NCBI GenBank assembly: GCA_000432135.1
Contig: HF990564.1
Coordinates: forward strand, 1 to 19,647
Length of the DNA stretch: 19,647 bases
Direction: 5' to 3'
DNA from: Firmicutes bacterium CAG:124
GTDB taxonomy: Bacteria; Bacillota; Clostridia; Oscillospirales; Oscillospiraceae
Numbering within the stretch: position 1 is the stretch's first letter; every line of letters starts with the position of its first letter. Position numbers and translations under genes: made by a program. The notes beneath the pieces were generated by a model, which saw only the letters and a list, made by a program, of their open reading frames with translations, was not told the DNA's origin and searched no databases. Shown here in pieces: positions 12,439 through 19,647 of this stretch.

Positions 12439-12485
12439 AAAAAGCCTCCCCTTGCTGTGCGCATCGCACGGCAAGGGGAGGCTTT
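12439..12485 (-). terminator. Terminator of the M32 carboxypeptidase gene
   Basis: A 15-bp perfect outer stem (12441-12455 and 12471-12485) is extended by an inner GTGCG/CGCAC pairing and followed on the minus strand by TTTTTATG. It begins 10 bases after the M32 stop and insulates it from the fhs promoter region. The 12143-12495 gap holds no gene: only this terminator, an A+T-rich stretch, the inverted repeat, the fhs promoter and its leader. Confidence 0.93.
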
Positions 12486-12495
12486 GGCGCGCTGC

Positions 12496-14034
12496 TTATG
12501 TCAGCGCATAGAGCGCGGAGAATTTTTTCTCCAGATAGGTCAGGAAATAGTCCGGGTTCAGGCTTTCGCCGGTGATGGCGCGGATCCATTCATCCGGCGT
12601 TGTGACGGAGGCGATGGAAAATACGTGCGATTTCAGCCAGTCGCGGATGGGGAGCAGATCGCCCTTTGCCGCGCAGGCAAAGACGTCGAAGTCCTTCTCC
12701 ATCGTCCGCAGGATCTGCACGCCGTAGGCGGAGCCGAGCGCGTAGGACGGGAAGTATCCGGCGGGCATCGTCCAGTGCACGTCCTGCAGGCAGCCCTGCG
12801 CGTCGTCCGGGACGGTGACGCCGAGATAGTCCTGATATTTCTGATTCCAAAGCGCGGGAATTTCATCGACCGTGATCTCGCCGTTCATGAACGCCTTTTC
12901 CAGTTCATGGCGGATCATAATGTGCAGGCAGTAGGTCAACTCGTCTGCGTCGCAGCGGTTGAGGCCTGGCGCGGCGGCATTGACAGCCTCATAAAGCTGC
13001 CGTTCGGACAAGTAGGCAAACGTACCGCCCCTCAGTTCGGAAACGTCGGCAAACGTACCGCCGCTCAGCTCCTGCAGCTTGGGATAGATGAAGTGCACAA
13101 ACGCCTCGCTGCGGCCGATCAGGTTTTCGTAGAAGCGGGAAATGCACTCGTGCATCCCGTTCGTCATGGAGTCTGCGGCGTGCTCGCGGTAAAATTCCTC
13201 CGGCTCGTTCTGCATGAACAGCGCGTGGCCGCCCTCATGGAGCGTGGTGAAGATATTGGAGACGAAATTGTTCTCATAATAATGCGTCGTGACGCGCACG
13301 TCCCTGGGGCCGAAGTTCGTGGTGAACGGATGCTCGGTCGTCATGAGGACGAGCGCGTCCTGCTTTAAGCCCTCCAGCTCCAGCAGGTATCTGGAGAACG
13401 CCTCCTGCTGCGAAATGGGGCACGGGCGGGACATGAAATCCGTGCGGATGGGCTTGCCCTCCGCCTGAATGCGCCGCACCAGCGGGACGATCCGCGCGCG
13501 CAGCGCGTCAAAAAACGCGTCGAGCTGGGCGATGCTGCCGCCCTTTTCGGTGTCGTCCAGCAGCGCGTCGTAATACGTCGGCTTTTTGTTTTCACGCAGA
13601 TCGAGCGCCTTGTGCGTGTAGGAAATGATCTCGGCCAGCGAATCGCGGAACAGGGAAAAGTCCGCTGCCTGCTTCGCCTCCAGCCATTTGGAATAGGCGC
13701 GGTTGTAGGCGAGGCTCATTTCGTAATTCAGCTTTGCCGGGATATTCTTTTCCTTCTCCCACGCCTCATACAGGTGTTCCACGACCTTCTTCTGCACCGG
13801 CGTCAGTCCCTCACTGTCCGCGTGCAGCTCGGTTACAAGCTGGGCGTAGCGCTTGGTGTGCGTGAGCCGGAAATGCCGGTCGGACAGAACGGCCATATCC
13901 GCGCCCGCCTGCTCCATGCCGTCCTTCGGCGCGCAGCACTGCATATCGAAATCCAGCTTGCCCACGGCACGGGCATAGACACTGGCTTCGTCGAGCAGTT
14001 TACGCAGACGGTCAAATTTCTGCTGATTTGTCAT
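12496..14034 (-). CDS. M32 family metallocarboxypeptidase (Taq type)
   Basis: Encodes 512 residues, the usual M32 length. The zinc motif HEGGH is at residues 266-270, the downstream glutamate in HECISR at about 295-300, and the family blocks FGPRDVRVTTHY, DADELTYCLHIMIRHELE and DVHWTMPAGYFPSYALG are all present. M32 enzymes are cytoplasmic zinc carboxypeptidases that remove C-terminal residues from peptides. AAAGGAGG lies 7 bases before the ATG at 14034. An oddity is a 33-bp near-perfect tandem duplication (13002-13034 and 13035-13067) coding for GGTFADVSELR followed by GGTFAYLSERQ, about 55 residues after the zinc site; relatives have one such segment. The frame is kept and the key residues are intact, so it should be active. 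It is divergent from the M3 peptidase across 124 bp. Confidence 0.95.
   Translation of the reverse strand: MTNQQKFDRLRKLLDEASVYARAVGKLDFDMQCCAPKDGMEQAGADMAVLSDRHFRLTHTKRYAQLVTELHADSEGLTPVQKKVVEHLYEAWEKEKNIPAKLNYEMSLAYNRAYSKWLEAKQAADFSLFRDSLAEIISYTHKALDLRENKKPTYYDALLDDTEKGGSIAQLDAFFDALRARIVPLVRRIQAEGKPIRTDFMSRPCPISQQEAFSRYLLELEGLKQDALVLMTTEHPFTTNFGPRDVRVTTHYYENNFVSNIFTTLHEGGHALFMQNEPEEFYREHAADSMTNGMHECISRFYENLIGRSEAFVHFIYPKLQELSGGTFADVSELRGGTFAYLSERQLYEAVNAAAPGLNRCDADELTYCLHIMIRHELEKAFMNGEITVDEIPALWNQKYQDYLGVTVPDDAQGCLQDVHWTMPAGYFPSYALGSAYGVQILRTMEKDFDVFACAAKGDLLPIRDWLKSHVFSIASVTTPDEWIRAITGESLNPDYFLTYLEKKFSALYALT
13002..13067. repeat. 33-bp in-frame tandem duplication inside the M32 gene
   Basis: Copies 13002-13034 and 13035-13067 are directly adjacent and agree at 29 of 33 positions. 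The length is a multiple of three, so eleven residues are added without a frameshift. The four differences (three change the amino acid) show that the duplication is not brand new. Confidence 0.9.
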
Positions 14035-14055
14035 AGGGATCCCTCCTTTTCTTTC

Positions 14056-14084
14056 ATCGTACCACGATTTGTCTGCGGACGCAA
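14056..14084 (-). promoter_or_regulatory. Promoter of the M32 gene
   Basis: On the minus strand -35 TTGCGT (14084-14079) and -10 TACGAT (14061-14056) are 17 bp apart. The leader is about 15 bases and leads straight into AAAGGAGG. Confidence 0.7.
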
Positions 14085-14094
14085 GACACGGGCA

Positions 14095-14124
14095 TTGCGA
14101 AACATGGACGGGATATGCTATAAT
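14095..14124 (+). promoter_or_regulatory. Promoter of the M3 gene
   Basis: On the plus strand -35 TTGCGA (14095-14100) and a perfect -10 TATAAT (14119-14124) are 18 bp apart, with an extended -10 TGC directly before the hexamer. The divergent -35 boxes of the M3 and M32 promoters are only 10 bp apart, so their RNA polymerases may compete. Confidence 0.82.
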
Positions 14125-14158
14125 CCCAACAGAGTATTATTAATGAAGGGAGATTTCC

Positions 14159-15862
14159 ATGAAATTTTCTGAAATGCCGTATGCACGGCCCGATCTGAAC
14201 GAGCTGAAGCAGCAGCTGCAGGCGCTGACCGACCGGCTGAAGGCCGCGCCGGACTATGCCGCTGCGCGCGAGGCGTTCCTCGCCCAGCAGAAGCTGTCGA
14301 TGCACATCGATACGCTCGCCACGCTCTCGAGCGTCCGCAACTCCATCGACACCCGCGACAAGTTCTATGACGCCGAAGAGGAGTTCTGGAACGAAGCGGG
14401 GCCCGAGCTTCGCGCCTATGACGACGCGTGGACGGCTGCGATGCTGGAAAGCCCGTTCCGCAAGGAATTCGCGGCGGAATACGGCGATCTGATGTTCCTC
14501 AACGCCGAGATTGCCCGCAAGGCGTTCTCTCCCGCCATTGTCGAGGAGCTGAAGCAGGAAAACCAGCTCGTGCAGGACTATCAGAAGCTGATCGCCAGCG
14601 CACAGATCGAGTTCGAAGGCGGCACCTACACCATCTCGCAGCTGTCCCCGTTTAAAAACGACCCCGACGACGCGCGGCGTCTGGCTGCGTGGCAGGCCGA
14701 GGGCGGCTGGTACAAGGCGCACCAGATGGAGCTGGACGAGATCTATGACAAGCTCGTGAAGCTGCGCGACGCGATGGGCCGCAAGCTGGGCTATGACGGC
14801 TATACCGAGCTGGGCTATTACCGCATGGGCCGCAACTGCTACACGAAGCAGGACGTGGAGAAGTTCCGCGCCGCCGTCGTCAAGTACGTCGTGCCCGTGG
14901 CGGCATCCGTCTACGAAGCACAGGCCAAGCGCCTCGGCAAGACCTACCCCATGACCTTTGCCGACAACGCCCTCTCCTTCCGCAGCGGCAACCCGAAGCC
15001 CTGCGGCACCCCAGACGACATTCTCGCGCAGGGCAAGCGGTTCTATGAGGCGCTTTCCCCCGAAACCGGAGAATTCTTCAACACGATGCTCGATAACGAG
15101 CTTCTCGACGTGCTGTCCACCCCCGGCAAGCGGGCCGGCGGCTACTGCACGAGCCTTGGCGAGTACCGCGTTCCGTTTATCTTCGCCAACTTCAACGGCA
15201 CGCAGCACGACGTTGAGGTCGTGACGCACGAGGCGGGCCACGCCTTTGCCGCGTATCTCAACCGCGACCGCGTCCCGACCGAGACGATCTGGCCGAGCCT
15301 TGAGGGCTGCGAGGTGCATTCCATGTCCATGGAATTCTTCGCGTGGCCGTGGGCCGAGGGCTTCTTTGGTGACGATACCCGTAAGTTCCGCTACAGCCAT
15401 CTGGCCGGCGCGCTGACCTTCATCCCCTACGGCACGATGGTCGACCATTTCCAGCATATCGTCTATGAAAAGCCGGAGATGACCCCGGCGGAGCGCCATG
15501 CAGTGTGGAAAGAGCTTCTGGGCGTGTATATGCCGTGGATGAAGCTCGGCAGCGAGATCCCCTTCTACGGCGACGGCGAGGGCTGGCAGCGGCAGCTGCA
15601 TATCTATGTGAACCCGTTCTATTACATCGACTACTGCCTCGCGCAGACCGTTGCGCTGCAATTCTGGGCGCGCATCCAGAAGGATCTGCCTGACGCGTGG
15701 GCGCACTACATGGCCTACACCCGGCAAGGCGGCAGCAGGGTCTTTACGGAGCTGCTGAAAAACGCGGAGCTGGACAGCCCGTTTGAGGAAAGCTGCCTGC
15801 GCGGCGTGTGCGAGGAAGCCAAGGCGTGGCTCGACAGCTATGACCTGACCGGCATCGCATAA
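14159..15862 (+). CDS. M3 family oligoendopeptidase
   Basis: Encodes 567 residues, normal for the PepF-like M3B oligoendopeptidases of Firmicutes. The zinc site is HEAGH at residues 357-361 (VVTHEAGHAFAAY), followed by the third ligand in EVHSMSMEFF (E385). Upstream lie the conserved GGYCTSLGEYRVPFIFANFNGT and downstream the aromatic YVNPFYYIDYCLAQTVALQFW, both typical of the family. The enzyme should cleave short peptides internally in the cytoplasm. GAAGGGAG precedes the ATG at 14159. It is divergent from the M32 carboxypeptidase, and together they could degrade oligopeptides. No terminator with a T run follows: the next promoter starts 7 bases after the stop, so read-through into the ABC operon is possible. 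Assignment to pepF specifically is not certain. Confidence 0.94.
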   Translation: MKFSEMPYARPDLNELKQQLQALTDRLKAAPDYAAAREAFLAQQKLSMHIDTLATLSSVRNSIDTRDKFYDAEEEFWNEAGPELRAYDDAWTAAMLESPFRKEFAAEYGDLMFLNAEIARKAFSPAIVEELKQENQLVQDYQKLIASAQIEFEGGTYTISQLSPFKNDPDDARRLAAWQAEGGWYKAHQMELDEIYDKLVKLRDAMGRKLGYDGYTELGYYRMGRNCYTKQDVEKFRAAVVKYVVPVAASVYEAQAKRLGKTYPMTFADNALSFRSGNPKPCGTPDDILAQGKRFYEALSPETGEFFNTMLDNELLDVLSTPGKRAGGYCTSLGEYRVPFIFANFNGTQHDVEVVTHEAGHAFAAYLNRDRVPTETIWPSLEGCEVHSMSMEFFAWPWAEGFFGDDTRKFRYSHLAGALTFIPYGTMVDHFQHIVYEKPEMTPAERHAVWKELLGVYMPWMKLGSEIPFYGDGEGWQRQLHIYVNPFYYIDYCLAQTVALQFWARIQKDLPDAWAHYMAYTRQGGSRVFTELLKNAELDSPFEESCLRGVCEEAKAWLDSYDLTGIA

Positions 15863-15868
15863 TCACGG

Positions 15869-15897
15869 TTGACATTCCGGAACAAATACGGTATAGT
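15869..15897 (+). promoter_or_regulatory. Promoter of the ABC exporter operon
   Basis: A perfect -35 TTGACA (15869-15874) and -10 TATAGT (15892-15897) are 17 bp apart. The predicted start near 15904 rules out translation starts further upstream and supports initiation at 15991. Confidence 0.88.
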
Positions 15898-15926
15898 AAT
15901 TCCAGAAATATCGTTCGCGGCCACAA

Positions 15927-15955
15927 GGGCGGAATTGGCGTTCCCAATTCCGCCC
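15927..15955 (+). promoter_or_regulatory. Leader hairpin of the ABC exporter operon
   Basis: A perfect 12-bp inverted repeat (15927-15938 and 15944-15955) with a 5-base loop lies in the predicted 5' leader, about 24 bases before the ribosome binding site. It has no T run, so it is not a clear terminator. It could stabilise the RNA, help end M3 transcripts, or be an operator for a dimeric repressor. Confidence 0.55.
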
Positions 15956-15978
15956 TCGGCCTGTCTTCGAAAGAAAGC

Positions 15979-15993
15979 GAGGCGAGAACCCTG
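15979..15993 (+). promoter_or_regulatory. Ribosome binding site fixing a CTG start
   Basis: GAGG (15979-15982), within GCGAGGCGAG, lies 8 bases before CTG at 15991. There is no in-frame ATG, GTG or TTG between the predicted transcript start and GTG at 16129, which lies inside the first membrane domain. Confidence 0.6.
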
Positions 15994-17793
15994 AAACAGA
16001 AGAAAAAAAGCTCCAATGGGCGGACGCTTGCGCGGCTGCTGCACGGCAGCTGGCGGTATTTTGCCGCCTGCATTGCCGCAAGCCTGCTCTTTACGCTTTG
16101 TGAGCTGATCATTCCGCAGATCATCCGCGTGAGCGTCGACTCCCTGATCGGGCAGGCCCCGGTGAAGTCCGCGGCGGCGCGGCCTATCGTCGAAGCGCTC
16201 GGCGGCGCGGCGTATCTGCGGCAGAACCTCTGGGTCCCGGCGGTTTTTATGGCGGGACTCGGGCTTCTCTCGGCCGTCATGCGCTACTGCGTGAATATCT
16301 ACAGCTCCAAGGCGGGCGAAACACTCGTCAAGACCAGCCGGGACCTGCTGTACCACCACATCCAGCACCTGCCGTGGAAGTGGCATATGCAGAACCCTAC
16401 CGGCGATATCATCCAGCGCTGCACCTCGGACGTCGAGCGCATCAAGACCTTCTTTGAAGAGCAGTTCGTCTCCGTGTTCCGCGCTGTGGCAATGATCGTG
16501 TTTGCGCTCGTGTGCATGGCGCTTATGAACTGGAAGCTGGCGCTCGTGCCGGCGGTCATGTTCCCGATCATCATCGTCTATTCTCTGCTGTTCCACAACT
16601 CCATCCGCGAGCGCTACACCGCCTGTGACGAGTCCGAGGGCGTGCTGTCCACCATCGCGCAGGAGAATCTGACCGGCGTGCGCGTTGTGCGCGCCTTTGG
16701 CCGCGAGGAATACGAGCGGCAGCGCTTTGAAAAGCAGAACGAGGACTATACCACGCTCTGGGTGCGCCTGTGCCGCACGCTTTCGGACTTCTGGGCCGTC
16801 GGCGACGCGACGGCCTGCATCCAGACGATGCTTGTTGTGCTGATCGGCAGCATTCTGTGCGTGCGCGGCGAAATGACCGAGGGCGAGTTCGTCTCCTTCG
16901 CCATTTACAACACCATGAGCATTTCTCCCGTGCGCCGTCTGGGCCGCGTGATCTCCGAGATGAGCAAGGCGGGCGTCTCCGTGTCCCGTATCGGCGAAAT
17001 TCTCGACGCCCCCTGCGAGCAGGACAGGCCGGACGCGAAGGAGCTGCCCATGGACGGCGATATCGTCTTCGACCATGTTTCGTTCCGCTATGAGACGGGG
17101 CCGGACGTGCTCTCGGACGTGTCCTTCACCATTCCCGCCGGGTCGAGCTTCGGCATTCTGGGCGGCACCGGCTCCGGCAAGAGCAGCCTGCTGCTGATGC
17201 TGTGCAGGCTCTACGCGCCGTCGGAGGGCCGCGTGACGGTCGGCGGGGAGGATCTGGCCGATATGCCCGCAGCCTGGGTGCGCGACCATGTGGGCGTTGT
17301 CTTACAGGAGCCGTTTTTGTTCTCGCGCACGATCGAGGAGAACATCGGCATCTGCGGCGCGGACGGCGAAACGGTACGCAAAGCCGCCGCGACAGCCTGC
17401 ATTGCCTCCGATATCGAGCAGTTCGCGAACGGCTATGACACCATGGTCGGCGAACGCGGCGTGACGCTCTCGGGCGGACAGAAGCAGCGCGTGGCCATCG
17501 CGCGGATGCTGACGAAGAAAACGCCCGTGATGGTCTTCGACGATTCCCTGTCCGCCGTCGACACGCAGACGGACGAGCACATCCGTGAAGCGCTGAACCG
17601 GGATCTGGCCGGGACGACGACCATCATCATTTCCCACCGCATCACGACACTCATGGACTGCGACAATATTCTGGTGCTGGAGCACGGAAAGGTCCTCCAG
17701 CGCGGCACGCCGCAGGAGCTGCTGCGGCAGCCCGGCCTGTTCCGGCAGATCTATGATATGCAGATGTCCATCGGAGAGGAGGAGCCGGCATGA
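15991..17793 (+). CDS. ABC exporter subunit 1, degenerate ATP site (CTG start)
   Basis: Encodes 600 residues if translation starts at CTG 15991. Starting at the first common start codon, GTG 16129, would remove the basic N terminus (MKQKKKSSNGR) and the first membrane helix (YFAACIAASLLFTLCELIIP). The membrane domain has about six helices. The ATPase domain has Walker A GGTGSGKSS (391-399), a Q-loop in VVLQEPFLF, the canonical signature LSGGQKQR (from 493), Walker B MVFDDSLSAVD with Asp518 where the catalytic glutamate normally sits, and the switch histidine at 549 (ISHRI). This is the pattern of the degenerate half of heterodimeric exporters such as BmrC or TM287. The stop overlaps the start of subunit 2 by ATGA, so the two are co-translated. 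Substrate unknown; drug, lipid or peptide export are all possible. Confidence 0.92.
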   Translation: MKQKKKSSNGRTLARLLHGSWRYFAACIAASLLFTLCELIIPQIIRVSVDSLIGQAPVKSAAARPIVEALGGAAYLRQNLWVPAVFMAGLGLLSAVMRYCVNIYSSKAGETLVKTSRDLLYHHIQHLPWKWHMQNPTGDIIQRCTSDVERIKTFFEEQFVSVFRAVAMIVFALVCMALMNWKLALVPAVMFPIIIVYSLLFHNSIRERYTACDESEGVLSTIAQENLTGVRVVRAFGREEYERQRFEKQNEDYTTLWVRLCRTLSDFWAVGDATACIQTMLVVLIGSILCVRGEMTEGEFVSFAIYNTMSISPVRRLGRVISEMSKAGVSVSRIGEILDAPCEQDRPDAKELPMDGDIVFDHVSFRYETGPDVLSDVSFTIPAGSSFGILGGTGSGKSSLLLMLCRLYAPSEGRVTVGGEDLADMPAAWVRDHVGVVLQEPFLFSRTIEENIGICGADGETVRKAAATACIASDIEQFANGYDTMVGERGVTLSGGQKQRVAIARMLTKKTPVMVFDDSLSAVDTQTDEHIREALNRDLAGTTTIIISHRITTLMDCDNILVLEHGKVLQRGTPQELLRQPGLFRQIYDMQMSIGEEEPA

Positions 17794-19607
17794 AGCAGGA
17801 AAAAGAAAAAAAGGGCCTGCCGTTTTTCGGCATCCCGAAGCTGGCTCCTTATTTAAAGCCCTATAAAATGCTGTTTTTCTGGATGGTTGTGACCGGCACG
17901 GTCGGCAGCGGCATGGACGCGATCATCCCCCTGTTCCAGCAGCACGCCATCGACCATTTTATCGCGGACAAAACCATGCAGGGCGTCGGCGGCTGGCTGG
18001 CACTGTACATTCTGGTCATGATCATTCAGACCGCGACGAACTACATTTCCGCCTACGGCGCGTGCAGGGCCGAGCTCTATATCGGCCGCGACTTAAAACG
18101 CGAGACGTTCAACCATCTGCAGACACTGTCCTTCTCCTACTTCAACCAGAACAGCGTCGGCTATACCCACGCGCGCGTCATGTCCGATACCGACCGCATT
18201 GCAAGCACACTGGCCTGGGGTCTGATGGAGGGCGTGTGGTACATCGCGTATCTGCTGCTGGCGATCGTGATGATGTTTGCGCTCAACTGGAAGCTGGCGC
18301 TGTGTGTGATGGTCATTGTGCCGGTGCTGGTGATCTCGGGCGGGTATTTCCAGAAAAAGCTCGTCTTCTTCCACCGCCGCGTGCGCGAGCAGAACTCGAA
18401 GATCACCGGCGCGTTCAACGAGGGCATCACCGGCGCGAAAACGACCAAGACGCTGGTCATTGAGGATAAGGTCGAGCAGGAGTTCGACGATCTGACCGGC
18501 GAAATGAAGCGCCTGAGCGTCCGCGCCATGCACTTCCGTGGCGTGTTCATGTCCACGACGGCCTTCGCCGCGTCCATTGCGCTGGCGATCGTCCTGTGGC
18601 GCGGCGGTGTGATCACAAGAGACGGCGTGATCCTGATCGGTACGCTGTCGGTGTTTATGAACTATGCGCAGGGCATGATGGAGCCGATCCAGTGGCTCGT
18701 GCAGGTCATGTCGTCGCTCGTCAACGTGCAGGTCAACGTCGAGCGCGTCACAAGGCTGCTCGAAACGGAATCCGACGTCAGCGACACGCCGGAGGTCACG
18801 GAAAAGTACGGCGACGCGTTCCACCCCAAAAAGGAAAACTGGGAGCCGCTTCACGGCGACATTGAATTTCAGGACGTCACCTTCCGCTACCCCGACGGCA
18901 GCGAAAACGTGCTGGAGCATTTTAACCTGAAGGTCCCGCAGGGCACGAACGTCGCCATTGTCGGCGAGACGGGCGCGGGCAAATCCACGCTGGTCAATCT
19001 CGTCTGCCGCTTCTTTGAGCCGACGCAGGGCCGCATTCTGATCGATGGCCGCGACGCGCGGGAACGCAGCCAACTCTGGCTGCACTCGAACATCGGTTAT
19101 GTGCTGCAAACGCCGCATCTGTTCTCCGGCACAGTTCTGGAGAACCTGCGCTACGGCAGGCCCGACGCGACGATGGACGAGATCGAAGCGGCTGTAAAGG
19201 CCGTCTCCGCCGACCAGATTATCGCCCGTCTGCCGGACGGCTATAATACCGACATCGGCGAGGGCGGCAATACCCTCTCCACGGGCGAAAAGCAGCTTTT
19301 GTCCTTTGCCCGTGCGCTGCTGGCCGACCCGCGCATTTTCGTGCTCGACGAAGCGACCAGCTCCGTCGACACCGTGACCGAGCGGCTTATTCAGGACGCC
19401 ATCGAAAAGGTCATGGCGGGCCGCACCTCGTTCATCATCGCGCACCGCCTGTCGACCATCCGCCGTGCGGACGTGATTCTGGTCGTGCACGACGGCAAGA
19501 TCATCGAAAGCGGCACGCACCGCTCTCTGATGGAGGCAAAGGGCGCGTATTACCAGCTCTACACCCGCCAGTACCGCGAGGAGCAGACCCGCTCCATGAT
19601 GGAATAA
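17790..19607 (+). CDS. ABC exporter subunit 2, catalytic ATP site
   Basis: Encodes 605 residues. The start ATG at 17790 overlaps the previous stop (ATGA) and has GGAGGAG upstream. A basic N terminus (MKQEKEKK) is followed by six membrane helices (first around FFWMVVTGTVGSG) and an ATPase domain with Walker A GETGAGKST (392-400), Q-loop in VLQTPHLFSG, a non-canonical signature LSTGEKQ (from 496), Walker B FVLDEATSSVD with the catalytic Glu521, and H-loop IAHRLSTI. Subunit 1 has a good signature but a poor Walker B; this one is the reverse. In a heterodimer that gives one working site (Walker motifs here plus LSGGQ of subunit 1) and one degenerate site. It is an inner-membrane exporter of the multidrug/lipid type; the substrate cannot be read from sequence. 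Only 40 bases of window follow the stop. Confidence 0.95.
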   Translation: MKQEKEKKGLPFFGIPKLAPYLKPYKMLFFWMVVTGTVGSGMDAIIPLFQQHAIDHFIADKTMQGVGGWLALYILVMIIQTATNYISAYGACRAELYIGRDLKRETFNHLQTLSFSYFNQNSVGYTHARVMSDTDRIASTLAWGLMEGVWYIAYLLLAIVMMFALNWKLALCVMVIVPVLVISGGYFQKKLVFFHRRVREQNSKITGAFNEGITGAKTTKTLVIEDKVEQEFDDLTGEMKRLSVRAMHFRGVFMSTTAFAASIALAIVLWRGGVITRDGVILIGTLSVFMNYAQGMMEPIQWLVQVMSSLVNVQVNVERVTRLLETESDVSDTPEVTEKYGDAFHPKKENWEPLHGDIEFQDVTFRYPDGSENVLEHFNLKVPQGTNVAIVGETGAGKSTLVNLVCRFFEPTQGRILIDGRDARERSQLWLHSNIGYVLQTPHLFSGTVLENLRYGRPDATMDEIEAAVKAVSADQIIARLPDGYNTDIGEGGNTLSTGEKQLLSFARALLADPRIFVLDEATSSVDTVTERLIQDAIEKVMAGRTSFIIAHRLSTIRRADVILVVHDGKIIESGTHRSLMEAKGAYYQLYTRQYREEQTRSMME

Positions 19608-19615
19608 GCAGCGCT

Positions 19616-19645
19616 AGGGTGTATCTGAAAACTCCCAACGCACCC
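19616..19645. other. Short inverted repeat at the window edge
   Basis: AGGGTG and CACCC (about 19616-19621 and 19641-19645) are inverted around TATCTGAAAACTCCCAACG, 8 bases after the ABC stop. It could be the start of a terminator or the end of a repeat or insertion element, but the window ends here. Confidence 0.25.
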
Positions 19646-19647
19646 GG

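Noticed and set aside
14054..15727. 557-codon open frame on the minus strand, antisense to the M3 peptidase
   Set aside because: Same antisense artefact; the plus strand has the HEAGH peptidase.
18093..19520. 475-codon open frame on the minus strand, antisense to ABC subunit 2
   Set aside because: No domain or start signal; overlaps a complete ABC ATPase gene.

Overview
The window looks like chromosomal DNA from a GC-rich anaerobic Firmicute of the class Clostridia, most likely a gut Oscillospiraceae-type lineage. This rests on the mix of genes (a separate fhs/fchA/folD one-carbon operon, rubrerythrin, an SLH-domain surface protein, YlmH, UPF0291/DUF896, DUF1576), the strong AGGAGG-type ribosome binding sites and the GC-rich third codon positions. 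The genus is inference. No rRNA, CRISPR array or transposase is visible.

Layout. 28-498 (minus): five tRNA genes (Val, Asp, Phe, Gly, Cys in transcription order) behind a perfect-consensus promoter. 600-2390: a small lipoprotein, a DUF1294 membrane protein, DUF896 and the S4-domain protein YlmH. 2563-3789 (plus): an SLH surface protein, followed by a 14-bp terminator hairpin and about 250 bp that may be a dispersed repeat. 4086-6236: a visibly A+T-richer island with an unknown zinc-ribbon/coiled-coil protein, a small Cys/His protein and a divergent XRE regulator. 6292-6828: rubrerythrin with a PerR-box-like site. 6999-8687 (minus): a zinc-ribbon/DUF2007-like protein and a DUF1576 membrane protein. 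8751-12142 (minus): folD, fchA and fhs, transcribed fhs-fchA-folD. 12496-15862: divergent M32 carboxypeptidase and M3 oligoendopeptidase. 15991-19607 (plus): a two-gene heterodimeric ABC exporter whose first subunit probably starts at a CTG codon.

How the genes work together. Fhs makes 10-formyl-THF, FchA interconverts it with methenyl-THF, and FolD interconverts methenyl- and methylene-THF. This FolD lacks the lysine and glutamine needed for cyclohydrolase activity, so the FchA next door probably supplies that step. The two peptidases form a divergent cytosolic peptide-degradation pair. The two ABC proteins overlap by ATGA and carry complementary degenerate motifs, as in TM287/288- or BmrCD-type exporters.

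The best candidate for something undescribed is the A+T-rich island at 4086-6236. Other points worth checking are the FolD active-site losses, the CTG start of the ABC subunit, a 33-bp in-frame duplication in the M32 peptidase, and the structured leader of fhs.
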